Shown in pieces: positions 52,601 through 62,800 of a DNA stretch of 64,000 nucleotides; positions within the stretch are counted from its first letter, which is position 1; every line of letters starts with the position of its first letter. Origin of the DNA: Rhodosporidiobolus odoratus (taxonomy: Eukaryota > Basidiomycota > Microbotryomycetes > Sporidiobolales > Sporidiobolaceae). The stretch spans positions 310,001-374,000 of the forward strand of contig JAOANU010000004.1 of the NCBI GenBank assembly GCA_034387635.1. The letters are read 5' to 3'. A program made the translations under genes and the position numbers. The notes beneath the pieces were generated by a model. That model was not told where the DNA came from. It ran no database searches and saw only the letters and a program-made list of their open reading frames with translations.

Positions 52601-53905
52601 CTCGAAGAGGCGTTCGATCTCTGCTGGGTCGGCGGGGCGGGGAATCTTGGTACCGGGCACGGCGTGGCGCGAAGAGGGTGAGTACGAGGTATCGGAGGAC
52701 GTGACAGAGGAGACGGAAGGAGCGTAGGAGGTATGGGAAGGATGGGCGGGAAACGAGGACGGTGGGCGCGACGAGGCTTGCGAGACGGTCGAGGTGCGGC
52801 GCCCTACGAAGGGAAGAGCGGAAGAGTTGGTGGCAGTGGAGATGTGGAGTTGTTCGCTCTTGTTTCCGGAACGAGAAGAGCCGACGGTACTGCTGCTGAA
52901 TGGTCGGGAAGAATCGGTTGACCGGAACGACGCCTTGCTGGAGAGGGTATGGTGTCGTGAGGTACTTGTGCTAGATCTCGACGGCACTTCTCCACCACTC
53001 AGGACGGAAGCGGCGTCGCTCGATATGGACGTTCGGCCTCGTCCGTAACTGCCGCCGATGGTGTTCTTCCGTTGGGGGGACAGCGGAAGGGGCTTGGCAG
53101 TGTCGCCGTTGTGCGAGTAGACGCTCCCAGCATGGCTATTTCGGGACGCACTGGGCGGTACACCCCCGACGACAGCGGCGTGTGAATCGCTGCTCATGGC
53201 TCCCATGCTGTCGACCCGCTCCCGCCGCGTGTCGTCCCCTACGTCTACTCGCCCTCTTGCGCCTTCGCCTCCTACAGCACTTCGAGAGCTGGAGGCGACG
53301 GAGCGGATTGAGAGAGCGTCGCCATCACGCTCCTTTTCAGGCGAATGAGGGCGCCGAAGGGACGAGGTGGACGGCGCTTGTCGGGTCCTTCCGCTGCTCG
53401 TGCTCGCGACCGCATTGCCCAGCTCCTCCTGGCTGTCGCCGTTTCCGTATGTCCCACTGGCGGCGCTTCTCCTGCCGCTTGAGCTGCTGTAAGGGAACGG
53501 GTAGGCGGTCGCTGCAGCTCCTGCTGTTGCCCCTGTTCGCGGTTGAGGTGGAGGCTGATAAGGTGATGGAGAGGCTGTCGGTGAGGGGATATTGCCTAGG
53601 GCCTGCGAGAGCCTCTGCTGGTGGTCGTCATTGCTGAAAGTGGATTGGAAGCGAGGAGGTGGAGCCGCTGGAGTTGAGTCGTAGTCCTCTCCTGGACGAG
53701 GAAAGGCAGACGAGTAAGGGAAAGCGGATGCTCTGTTTGATGCCTTTGTGGGTGAACTGGTGGGTAACTTGTCATAAGGAATCGCAGTGTGGTCGAGTGA
53801 ATCCAAGTCGAGGTTCAGAGGGGGATCGCGCGCTGAGGAAGAGGAAGCGGATGAGGGATGGGATTGACCAGCGCGACCGCGCCGTGTACGGCTGAATAAA
53901 GAGTC
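46682..53905 (-). CDS. Formin (Bni1/SepA type) actin nucleator
   Basis: About 2,200 residues in several exons on the minus strand. The Ser/Arg-rich N-terminal region (about 53900-52300) contains SRTRRGRAGQ. The GBD/FH3 region (52260-50500) has SVCLRTYELQWLQRFVKDSG, MEFELLKCLRTLINYTDGAT and MSNMHLLQDIMNIATVADLK, followed by a coiled coil (LRAQNSSLKRQRQQLEDELA). FH1 (about 49610-49180) has long uninterrupted proline runs. FH2 (49150-47600) has KLKTFQWDKVSPHGLASTVW, then GIFDLMEEDF and YNDLNEAYL-type sequence (YDNDLNEAYLTELLALLPSP). The C-terminal EEYMKSLREQSLSTPRSVRR may be the autoinhibitory/basic tail, and the protein ends PTIRFVDS with the stop at 46684-46682. Formins nucleate actin cables and the cytokinetic ring under Rho control. 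The first exon and start codon were not found; a strong acceptor (TTATTCAG) sits near 53900. Confidence 0.92.
49335..49610 (-). repeat. FH1 polyproline tracts of the formin
   Basis: CCN-rich codons on the minus strand (GGN-rich on the plus strand) encode four blocks of 10 to more than 20 consecutive prolines, separated by short Ser/Ala/Gly linkers such as TAGTLPGSSI. These bind profilin-actin. The GC-rich triplet array may vary in length between strains. Confidence 0.9.
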
Positions 53906-54660
53906 CAGCTTGGCAGACTTTACAGCAGCAGACAGCGGTTGTAAAGGGAGACTTTGCGACGGACAGCGTGGGACGGCGCGTGTTTGAACGACAACAGCTT
54001 TAACACCAAGTCTAGCCGAATAGCAGTACAGACAGCATACGCCCAAGCTATACGCCCCTCACGACCCATTCGCCACTTGGCAGAGCGCGACGCCGACCAC
54101 CACACCTCCAAACCTCGTCCGGCGCGAACTTGAAGGACTCTGGCAGCGCCTCGCCGCACTTCGCTCGTCGCTTGCAGCCGTGCGCCATTGTGGACTCGTG
54201 CCGACAATAGGATGCTTCAACCCGGAATGTCCAACACTTTCGCTTAAGTCAGTTCCCGCTCGACTCCCGCCAACACCCGCTCTCGACTCGCTCCGAGGCG
54301 TGTGCTCCTTTCCAACGGCTTCGTCAACCCCTCAGCGATGCTCGTGCTCGGCCCGTGCTGCGTCTCTGCCGGGTCAAACTCGACGCACCACCCCTGTCAA
54401 CGTCCTTCATTTTTCCTGATCCCCGTGCGCTGGGTTCTCGATGGCTGAGCTGAATGGTGATTACCGGTCGAGCGGCGTTTAAGCGCATGGTCCTCTACTC
54501 TACGCTGGTGTTCCGCCGCCAAGGACGAGGCGCTGACACCCCTGACAGGTAACAAAGCTCTCGCCATCATATCCAGGCTGTTCCCTTCGCTTTTCCTGCC
54601 ACTTTCTCCGCTTCTTTCTCTTCGTCCTTCGTTCCCACTTTTCTAACCCCCCCCCCCGGA
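53906..54660. promoter_or_regulatory. Divergent region upstream of the formin and the seven-helix gene
   Basis: This must hold the unlocated first exon of the formin and both promoters. ATGs on the minus strand near 54066 and 54038 open frames that do not join in phase in any obvious way. A run of about ten C residues lies just before the ATG at 54661. Confidence 0.4.
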
Positions 54661-56292
54661 ATGTCGGATCCCAGCGATATCCCTGCCTTGCAAGCCCCAC
54701 AGTGGGTCGCCTCATCACTGCGAGGACCAGGTGTGTTATCATATCCCGCTCGAGTCTCGTCCGCCGCGCCTCCGCTGATTGCCTCCTCACGCGTACAGCG
54801 ATGGTGGGCTATATGCTGCAACTCCTTCTCTTCGGAGTCTTCTTGCAGCAGTTTACCAGGTATAGCAGTCCCCTCTTTCGGCCTTCCCAAGCCTCACGAT
54901 TCGGCTGACCTCGTACCTCCACCAGCTATGCTGCGAGTGGTGAGTTGCGGGAACACACCCGATTCAACCGGGTCGTACTGTGGGTATCCCTCTTACTCAA
55001 CACTACCTACACTGGCTTCGCGTTTGCTGGTGGCATTATTGGCGGTGGTAAGTGGTCTTTTCCTCACGGACTCGCTGTCAAATCTCCTGACACTCCTGAT
55101 GGTGTGCAGTCAGTCAGCACCGGACTCTGGACGACTTCTATAACGGCCACGGTTGGAAGGCCGCTATGCCTTTGATTTCGGCCATTATTTCCGCCACTTC
55201 ACAGGCGTTCTTGACAATGCGGGCCGCTAGGGTATGTTCTTACTTTCTGCCCGATCCTGCGTATATCCGTCATACTCCCTAGTCGCCGTCCTGACCTGCT
55301 GTGGTTCGTTGAATCTCGCAGCTCTTCACCAACCGCCATCTCAAGATTGCCTTCAGTTCCATCATGTCGATTCTCATCGCCATGGTCCTACTCGGCGGCT
55401 CCGTCGTGTTTGCCGATAGTGTCCTGTATACCCTAGGCGCGAACCCTCAAGGTGCGCACGATGCTGACCATGCTCTCCCCGCCTACCTGCTCATGTCTCC
55501 TTCCTGCCTTTTAGACCTCAAGATCGCCTTGAACACTGGAACGGCAATCTGGCTCTGGTCTTCTGCGCTCGCCGATATCTCCATCTCTGTTGCTCTCGCT
55601 TACAACCTCAGGCAGAAAATCACTGGATTCAGCGAGGTACGTTGTCTCCCGGCCTCCCCTTGACTTCCGCACCGTACCACCTCGTTGCGCACAATTGACC
55701 GCCTTCCGCACTCTCGAGCAGGAAACCGACTCGCTTCTCCGCAAGCTCATCTACATCGGTATCAAGACGGCCTCGTACACCTCTCTTCTGTCGTTCCTTG
55801 GCGCTATCGCCGCGTCCATTTGGTCTGATGGAGATTTGCGCTACACCGATATTGATCTTGCGTGAGTGGCTTTCTATTTTCTCGCCCTCCTCGTGCTCGG
55901 CTAGCAGAGTTGCCTCCCGACGTTGAATAGGACGCGCTTACACCCTCTTTTCTTCTGATTTCAGATTCTGGACCCCCGCCTCCGCCCTCCACGGAATCGC
56001 CCTCTTCACCTTCTCCGCCGGCGGTCATCGTCAAATCGCCGCCCACATGAACGGTCACACCGGTTCCCGTTCCCCATCCAAAGGCGTCGGAGCCTTCAGT
56101 CCTACCGGACCTGCCGGTCGAGGAGGGATCGCTCTGCAGACTATGCCTCATCACCATACGGCGACTCTGGGAGTCAGGGTAGAACATCAGACTGAGATCG
56201 CGTTTGATGATGCTAATGATTTGGAGGAGAAGTCGGATGCGACGTCGGGGTACGGGAAACGAGGTCATCGTGCCATAGGGTTTGATGTCTGA
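54661..56292 (+). CDS. Seven-helix membrane protein, DUF6534-like
   Basis: The ATG at 54661 gives MSDPSDIPALQAPQWVASSL. Several introns yield about 400 residues. Hydrophobic segments include GYMLQLLLFGVFLQQF, VVLWVSLLLNTTYTGFAFAG, AAMPLISAIISATSQAFLTM, IAFSSIMSILIAMVLLGGSV, TGTAIWLWSSALADISISVA, YIGIKTASYTSLLSFLGAIA and FWTPASALHGIALFTFSAGG. The loop ETDSLLRKLIYIGIKTAS matches the T(D/E)xLxxxLxxxxxxT element of DUF6534, a large basidiomycete-specific family of unknown function. The hydrophilic C-terminus (about 90 residues) contains GHTGSRSPSKGVGAF and ends GHRAIGFDV. The topology suggests a plasma-membrane sensor-like protein, but no ligand or signalling partner can be named. Confidence 0.83.
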
Positions 56293-58470
56293 GCGAGCGA
56301 AGCCGCAACTCTCGTCTGGTCTTGTCTTTACCAGGCCCTGGTTCGTCCGTACTAGGTTACTATCGGTATCTTGGTCACACTCGTTTATGGTGTTTTTGGG
56401 TATGTTCTGTGCAACTTATGGCCTTTTTTCCAGCACGCGGCGCCGTTATGTCCTGCTCTCTGATTATCCGCCGCTGCTGCACATTCTGCTTGCCTTGCGT
56501 TCCCCTCCTTGCGCCTATAGTCTGCCGTGTGCTCCGGACGCACGACCTTCGCTCTTGCTGCTTGTGTTGGTCCGATGTAGCGCTTCGACTCAAAATTTGC
56601 GCGGCTGATGCCCATTGTGAGAGCCCCCGACACTCGTCCTTATTGGCGGTCGGCCACGTCTCCCTTTCGCGCGTCTCAGAGCGTACGGACCAGGTTCAGG
56701 CTTACTGATCAGAATCAAAGAGTAACACAAGCGGCGACCTTCTCAACTGGCTTTGGCTTTCCCTCGTTCCGCTCGACAGACAGATTCCTGTCCGGCCAGC
56801 TCTCGACCAGCATCATTCTTTGCTACAGTGTAGAGGTCCAGGTGCTTGCCTTGCCACAATGCTGCGAAAGACAAGCTCGGCGGTGGGTTTTTTCAGGAGC
56901 ACGACCGGAAAGTATCGCTCCCCGACACAGGGGCAACCGGGAGCCAGCTGCGCCTGTATCTTTGGGCAGAAGCAAGGTATACCACGTCGCGCAGAATAGT
57001 ACCGAAGAGGGGGATTCTCGTGACTGGATCGACTAGATCCTGGCCCAAGCCGTATTGTAAAGCCTGCTGACGTCGGGTTCTGCCGGTTTGACCGTTCCAC
57101 ATGCTGCGCTTGGGAGAGATATCGCGGCCCAAGTCATACTCGCCGCGGGAGCCCAAAGGCGACGACACACTGGCCATGTGCTTCTCTGGTTCAAGCGCTT
57201 CTGATCTTTCCGCATTGTGCCTTGACTCTCAAGGCAGCGGTAGTACAAGTCTGCAGCACGAACAAGCAGACGTGCTTACAAAGGCCTAGGTATCCCACGC
57301 CACAAAGGCCGCAAGGGCCAATTGAGGGAGAAATCCTAAAAATGGGATAGGTGTTACACGACTTGGAAAGCTTTTCAGCCTCGTGCACTTCTCGTGTCTC
57401 CCTTGGAGACGACGCCGTCGGCGATGAGGCTGGTGTATGACCAGTGGTCTATCTGCACGACAGGGGGAAGAGGGAAGAGAAGGGGAGGTCAGAAGATCTG
57501 CTCTACTCTGCGAAAGACATCCTGTACTCTAGATGTACCATACTCAACTCTCCATCGAGCGTGACATTAGCACCCTAATGAATGTTCCGGACGCTCCTCA
57601 AGCAGGGTAAGTCTCCCACAACCCCGTGAGAACCTTGAAGAGGGCCTTGCGAGACGCGAGTATGTTGTTTAGGTAGGCCTGCAGGAAGCTACGGAGTCAC
57701 GGCATGGTCAACTTGAGTTAGACGAGGTAGAAGAGGACGGTGGTCAGCGTACTATTCGCCGATGGAGACGGGCGAATCGATCGCTGCGGCCGCTGGAGCC
57801 CTTGCGAGGTCTTGACCTAATAGGATGTCGGCTGGGGTAGACGTGCTGAAAAGGTCAGTACGGGAGCAGCGGCACAGTGAAGTACGGTTGACTGAGTCAA
57901 AGGTGAAAGTGGGCAAGCACGAGGTGTAGGAACAAGGTGTCTGAAGGAAGTCAGGAGAACCCAGAGGTTGCCTCCTTACTCGCGTATCAGGGCATGCAAG
58001 TTGGTACCGCCACAAACAGTTGGTAGAAGCAGCAGCTAGCGCAGCGGCGTCCTTGAGGCTGCGTGAGCGCGCGAGGAGGCAGATGGGAGTCAACCCCTTC
58101 GACGCCGGAAAAAAGAAGAAAGGGGACCCGAGCGGCTTGGACTTGAATGAATGGGGAGGAAAGGCTTCGTGCGTCCATACAAAAGATACGACCGAGACTT
58201 CAGGAGATGGGTGGTGCGAGATTCATGTCAGCCATGCTGCGACAACGGCGTAGGGGTAAGATAAGAGGAAGCAGCGAGACGAGCGTAGAATGGACTGAGT
58301 CGCGAGCCCTGCCTGTATAGGATGAGTCTGGAGCTCATGGGCCATTGTCAGACCAGTAGGGCAAGATGAAGAAAGTGTGTACAACCACAGACATAGACCG
58401 CTGTTACACGAAACGGAAAGGAAGACGATGATGAAGAAACAGGCGGAACGAAGGTGAAGGCGTCTACTCC
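56293..58470. other. Long unassigned intergenic region
   Basis: This 2.2 kb stretch is the least coding-like part of the window. Open frames at 56600-57300 on both strands lack conserved motifs and splice support. One plus-strand frame ends QADVLTKA at 57289, which weakly recalls the RNase H end of Copia elements but nothing upstream supports it. A short coding-like segment at 57985-58253 is listed separately. A GTAAGT donor lies at 57609. Confidence 0.45.
57985..58253 (+). other. Coding-like segment of unknown identity, possible exon
   Basis: The plus-strand frame reads SWYRHKQLVEAAASAAASLR, then LRERARRQMGVNPFDAGKKK and KGDPSGLDLNEWGGKAS, with a stop at 58251-58253. The composition (Ala-rich helix, Arg/Lys cluster) looks more like a coding strand than chance. 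A GTGCGT donor after GGKAS at about 58170 would make it an internal exon. The minus strand also shows plausible splice signals here (GTAAGG near 57980 and a CTGACCTTTTCAG acceptor near 57845). No start or partner exons were established. Confidence 0.3.
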
Positions 58471-59696
58471 TATCCTTGCAAGATGTGTTGACCGAGCTTG
58501 TTTCGTACCGTGGTGAATGCCTGCGCAAAGGGTATATGGGGTAAATGTCCGGAGACTTCATCGAGCTGACTTTCTTCGCAAAGCGAAAGATGAGGAAAAG
58601 TAGCAAAGAATGACATACCTGCATGATACTCTGCTCGTTCAGTTGGATATCGGCCAGGTTGACTGCTGCGTCGGGACGCGGTCGAGAAACGCGAGAGGCG
58701 ATAGCGATCGGATCGGTTTCAAGGACGATTCTGCCACAGTCGAACGCAAACGAGATCAGTCCAAGCACGGAAAACGACGGACGAAGAGACAGCGCACCCA
58801 TCATCCACTGTTTCGTCCAATGCCAACACAACCAAATCCAGGTTCTCGAGAATACTCCGCTTTTCAACCTGATGCCTGAGGAGGAGGGCGACGGCGTCGT
58901 AGAAGGCGATTAAGGCGGTGTGGAGCATGAGTTCGTTCTCGGCTGCGGGACCGATGACGAAGAAGGTGAGGTCGAGAGACTGCTTGTACAGGACGAGGTG
59001 GTTGTCGAGGAGGAGGATGTCGCCTGTGACAGGAAAAGGAAAAGAAAGGATAAGCAGACAGAGTCAGTCTTGGGAGTAGCCGAGGAGCGCTATATAGCCT
59101 CATAGTGTTATCATGTGCTGAACTTCTTCGTCGCACTGTGCCGGCTGTTTCCTCCTGGCGTCGAGTTCGACCATGTTCGCCTTCTGTCGCCCCGCCTAGT
59201 TTCATCGAAGTGCCGCACCCCAATGTCGTCCTGGCTGCAACGACACCTCGACCCCACCTTGTCCGAATCTGTCGTCCCCTGCGCCTGGCCCTCGTATGGC
59301 TACGCTGTACGCGCGTCGCCAACCCTCTGCTTTGCATTGGCTTTTGATGTTGAGGTTGCCCTACCATTCTGCTTCCTGGTCTTTTCCCACACCTGAGCTT
59401 CAAACGCGCGCTGATCCTTGAGTGACTGGAAAGGGTGCTTGAAGGAAGTTGGTGATTTAGGGTCGGGGTGGGGAGGTTGATAGTATTTGGCGAGGATGCG
59501 ATTTGAGTCGTTGTCAATCAGGAGGACGGCGGTGATCTGGTTCAGGTGAAGGTTCTGCGTCGATCGGTTCCCCGAGTAGGCCAGTTGAGGTGGCAGCGAG
59601 CGAGGTGAGATAGTTGTGGATGGTGGTGATGTGGATGAGGGGGAGCAGGTCAACATCACCGACGGAGCTCGCAAGGGTCAATAGAGCGCGCACCAT
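58471..59696 (-). CDS. RET3: Coatomer (COPI) zeta subunit
   Basis: About 210 residues. Exon 1 is only the ATG at 59696-59694. After an intron (59693-59555) the protein continues NLHLNQITAVLLIDNDSNRI, then LAKYYQPPHPDPKSP, DLTFFVIGPAAENELMLHTA, HQVEKRSILENLDLVVLALD and IVLETDPIAIASRVSRPRPD, and ends QAFTTVRNKLGQHILQG with the stop at 58473-58471. This matches the sigma-adaptin-like fold of zeta-COP (family start MNLxLxxIxAVLILDNDGxR, VIGxxxENELM, ETDP). It is part of the F-subcomplex of COPI, which retrieves cargo from Golgi to ER. A Pro-rich insertion (HPDPKSPTSFKHPFQS) lies after LAKYYQP compared with yeast and animal forms. It is divergent from the Mex67-like gene with a 167-base gap. Confidence 0.93.
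59555..59693 (-). other. Intron directly after the RET3 initiation codon
   Basis: The minus strand reads ATG|GTGCGC ... CGACGCAG|AACCTT. The first exon therefore codes only Met, and splicing restores the conserved MNL start. The 139-base length is above the window's usual 50-70. Confidence 0.75.
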
Positions 59697-59863
59697 TGCT
59701 ATGAGATGCCTGTAGACGTGTTCAAGGGGTAGCTGGCGAGTTATAGCAATGTCAATGAGGCGAAGAAGCGCGCTCACTTTCATTGCGACTTTCTCCATCT
59801 TGACACAGCTCTCGCCCAGCTCGTAGTGCATCAAATCGAGCACAAGCAGATTGGAACAAGCGT
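59697..59863. promoter_or_regulatory. Divergent promoter between RET3 and the Mex67-like gene
   Basis: Only 167 bases separate the two start codons, so the core promoters must overlap or share elements. No TATA box was seen. Confidence 0.6.
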
Positions 59864-62800
59864 ATGAGCTACCCCTACCCTCTGCACAACTCATCCTCAT
59901 CCTACCGCCGCTCCTCGACTTCCTTTCCTCATCATCCTCAGCAGCCTCATTCTCACCACAGGGCAGAAGACCAGCAGCCCAGCGAAGCTATCACCGCCAC
60001 CAGAAGACCCACAGCACCTCCAGAGCTCTTCCCCCTCGGTCAAATTCAGCAACAAGCTGCTGCCCAGGCAGAAATCAGGGAGGCCTCGACGAGAGAAGCC
60101 TACGCCAGAGCCGGGGCTTGGGCTGCTGCACCCACTGGACCAAGAGGGAGAGGCGGATCCGGACCACTGCAGAGAGGGGGAGCACCACCGGCCAGGGGAA
60201 GAGGCGCACCGTTGCCCTTCATTCGCCCTCCTCGCTTGAATCGAGGCAAGAGCTCTGTCGCGGGTTCTTGGGCAGACGCTCCGCCTCAAGGTCTACCTGC
60301 AGGGCCATCTTCAGCCGCCATGGGAAACGGGAAAGGCAAGGAGATGGAGCAAGGAGTACCACTAGCAGGAGGAGGTTATGCCCCTTTTCTCGCCTCGCAG
60401 AAGAAGCCGGAGCAGCAACCCAGAGCGACTCCGATTGCGGTACCGCAGAATCCGAGGGCGACGCTCTTCGTCAGGGGACTGCCTCCAGGGACGGAGGAAA
60501 CCGCAGTGCGGAGATTGTTCATGGCCTTTGGACCGATGTGCGCAAACTTTCGGTTTCCTCTTCTCACCTTGGCAGGACCTTAATCCCTTCTCTCTGTAGC
60601 GAACGTATTTCGATCAACCACCCTAAGCCGAATCGCACCTTCGCACACGTCGTCTACGACTCCACAGTGCATGCCACTGCCGCCCTCACCGCTCTACACA
60701 ACAAACCCTTCCTCGAGTCCCGATCGTCCACTCCTACCGCCTCAACTTCATCAGCACCTTCCAATGATCCGCCTCTGCTCGATGTCCAGTACGCAGACCC
60801 TCAGGCGCCGAAGAAAGCTTCCTTGTCGGCATCGGTTGGCAGTGGAAGTGACGCAGAGACTGGCTTGTTCAGGGCGAGAGACACGCCCGCGCCTGCGGGT
60901 CAGGGTGTCAAGGCGGAGCCAGAGGCGAGCCCTGCTAAAGCAGCGTCGTCTGTCCCGGCTGCGCCCAAGCGGAAGAATAGGCGTAAGAAAAAGAGGGGCA
61001 GGCAGTCGGAAGATGGATTGGTGAGAGGTGGGATGGGCAGTAATGGAGCTAGAATAGACGAAGACGAGGGTGAGGAAGAGGAGGATGAAGTCGATCAGCT
61101 GGAAGAGGACGAGGGTCAGAATGGTCAAGAGGCGGCTCGATCCGCTTTGACGCCGATGCCCGCTGCCAACACAGTGCCCTCGTCGGTCCTCTCTACATCG
61201 ATACTCTTCGCCTCGACCTCTGCCTTTGCGCCTGCGTCGACCACCGCTTTCCCTGCCGCATCCACCTCTGCCTTCCCTCCTGCATCTACGTCCGCTTTCG
61301 CCGCAGTCTCGACTTCGACTTCAAGTTCCGCCTTCGCCTCTCCCGCCGCTTCTCCCTTCTCTGCCGAAACCCCCTTCCCGGGTGCCTCTCAGCGCCCTCA
61401 CCCTCCCCGCCCCGCCTCGACGCTCGTCTTCCGAGAAGATGACGGTATGCAGATTGAGGGCGTGCTGCTTCCGCCGGACTGTATAGGAGAAGATGCTGGA
61501 ACGACCGGGCGGAGGATGAAGCTCTTACTCAGCAATACGAAGCGGCTGGCGAAGGAGGGGAAGTGGGTGCTGAGTAACAAGTACGCTCCCTCCTTTTAGT
61601 TGCGCCGGCGCTTCTTCACTCTTGACATTGAGACCGTCTCTGCAGCATCGAAGGCGACTACCTCATGCTCGCCTACCAACTCGACGACGTGGAAGGCCCT
61701 CTCGCCCCGTCCTTCGCCGGTACACCGGCACAGCAAATTACGCCCGCGTCTTCTTTCTCTTCCTCTGCTTCACCCGCTCCCCTTCCACCTCACCCCGCAC
61801 CTCGGCCCCTTTCCCGCTCTACGACCACCTCTTCCGCTCAACAACGTCTCGCGGAGTTACACGTGGCATCTCCCGCTCCCCCCTCCGCTCCTGCAACAGC
61901 AACGGCGACGGCGGGACAGGACATCGCGATGGAAGACGTCAAGCCGATAATTCCGCCTTCTCCTGCTCGACAGAGTGGATCGTTCCAGGCAAGGATGCAG
62001 ATTGATGAGGTTGAGAGGAGGGGAACGCCAGAGGAGGTGGTTAGGTTCCCGCTGGCTATTGAAAGGCAGAGTAGGGCGGATAGAAAGGATACGAGTCTGG
62101 TGGCCACGGGGTTCATTCAGGAGTATGTCCCTCGTCCACCTCTTTGACGCGGCACAGGTGTTCATCGATGTACTTACTGCAGGTATTTCCGCCGATTCGA
62201 CTCTGCCCGAGCCTCCCTCGAAGCCTTGTACGACTCGAACGCCCTCTTCTCCCTCAAATTGTGCACCGAGATTCCCGCGCGAGCCCGTTCTCCCCTCGTC
62301 CCGTTTGCCAAAGCCTGGCACCATGTCGCCTCGAAAGGCGTCGCCACGACTCCCACTCCCATCACCAACCAGATTCGTCACCTCCCCGCCGGCTCAACCG
62401 ACCTCGACAAACTCGTCTTCGCTACTCGGGCTGTTCCCGAGATCTACGGTGGCTTCGGCGTGTTGAACGGGAAGAAGGATAAACGCTCGTCTGCTCACCC
62501 TCCCATCATGCTCCATATTCTCGGAGAATTCGAAGAATTCCCGGAAAAGATCGTTCGACGGTTCTCAAGAACTTTTATTCTTGTCCCTAAGTCGACGAGG
62601 GCGACCGGAACAGGTGGACCAGAGTATTGGATCGCGAATGATCAGTTGACGGTTTTGCATAAGGTTGAAGGGGAACCGAAGTTGTTACCTACTATGAAGA
62701 GGTTGTTTACGCCTTCTAGGAGTGCGAATCCTTCACCGGCGGCGTCTGGGAGCGCTTATGCGGGGACGCCGCAGCCCGCGGGCCCTCGTGCACCCTTGGC

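Noticed and set aside
53906..54046. Upstream extension of the formin frame to 54046
   Set aside because: It has no ATG in frame, and a strong acceptor (TTATTCAG) suggests this part is intron or 5' UTR.
57251..57289. Frame ending QADVLTKA, recalling the C-terminus of Copia RNase H
   Set aside because: Only one short motif matches; no reverse transcriptase, integrase or LTR is seen in the 2.2 kb region.
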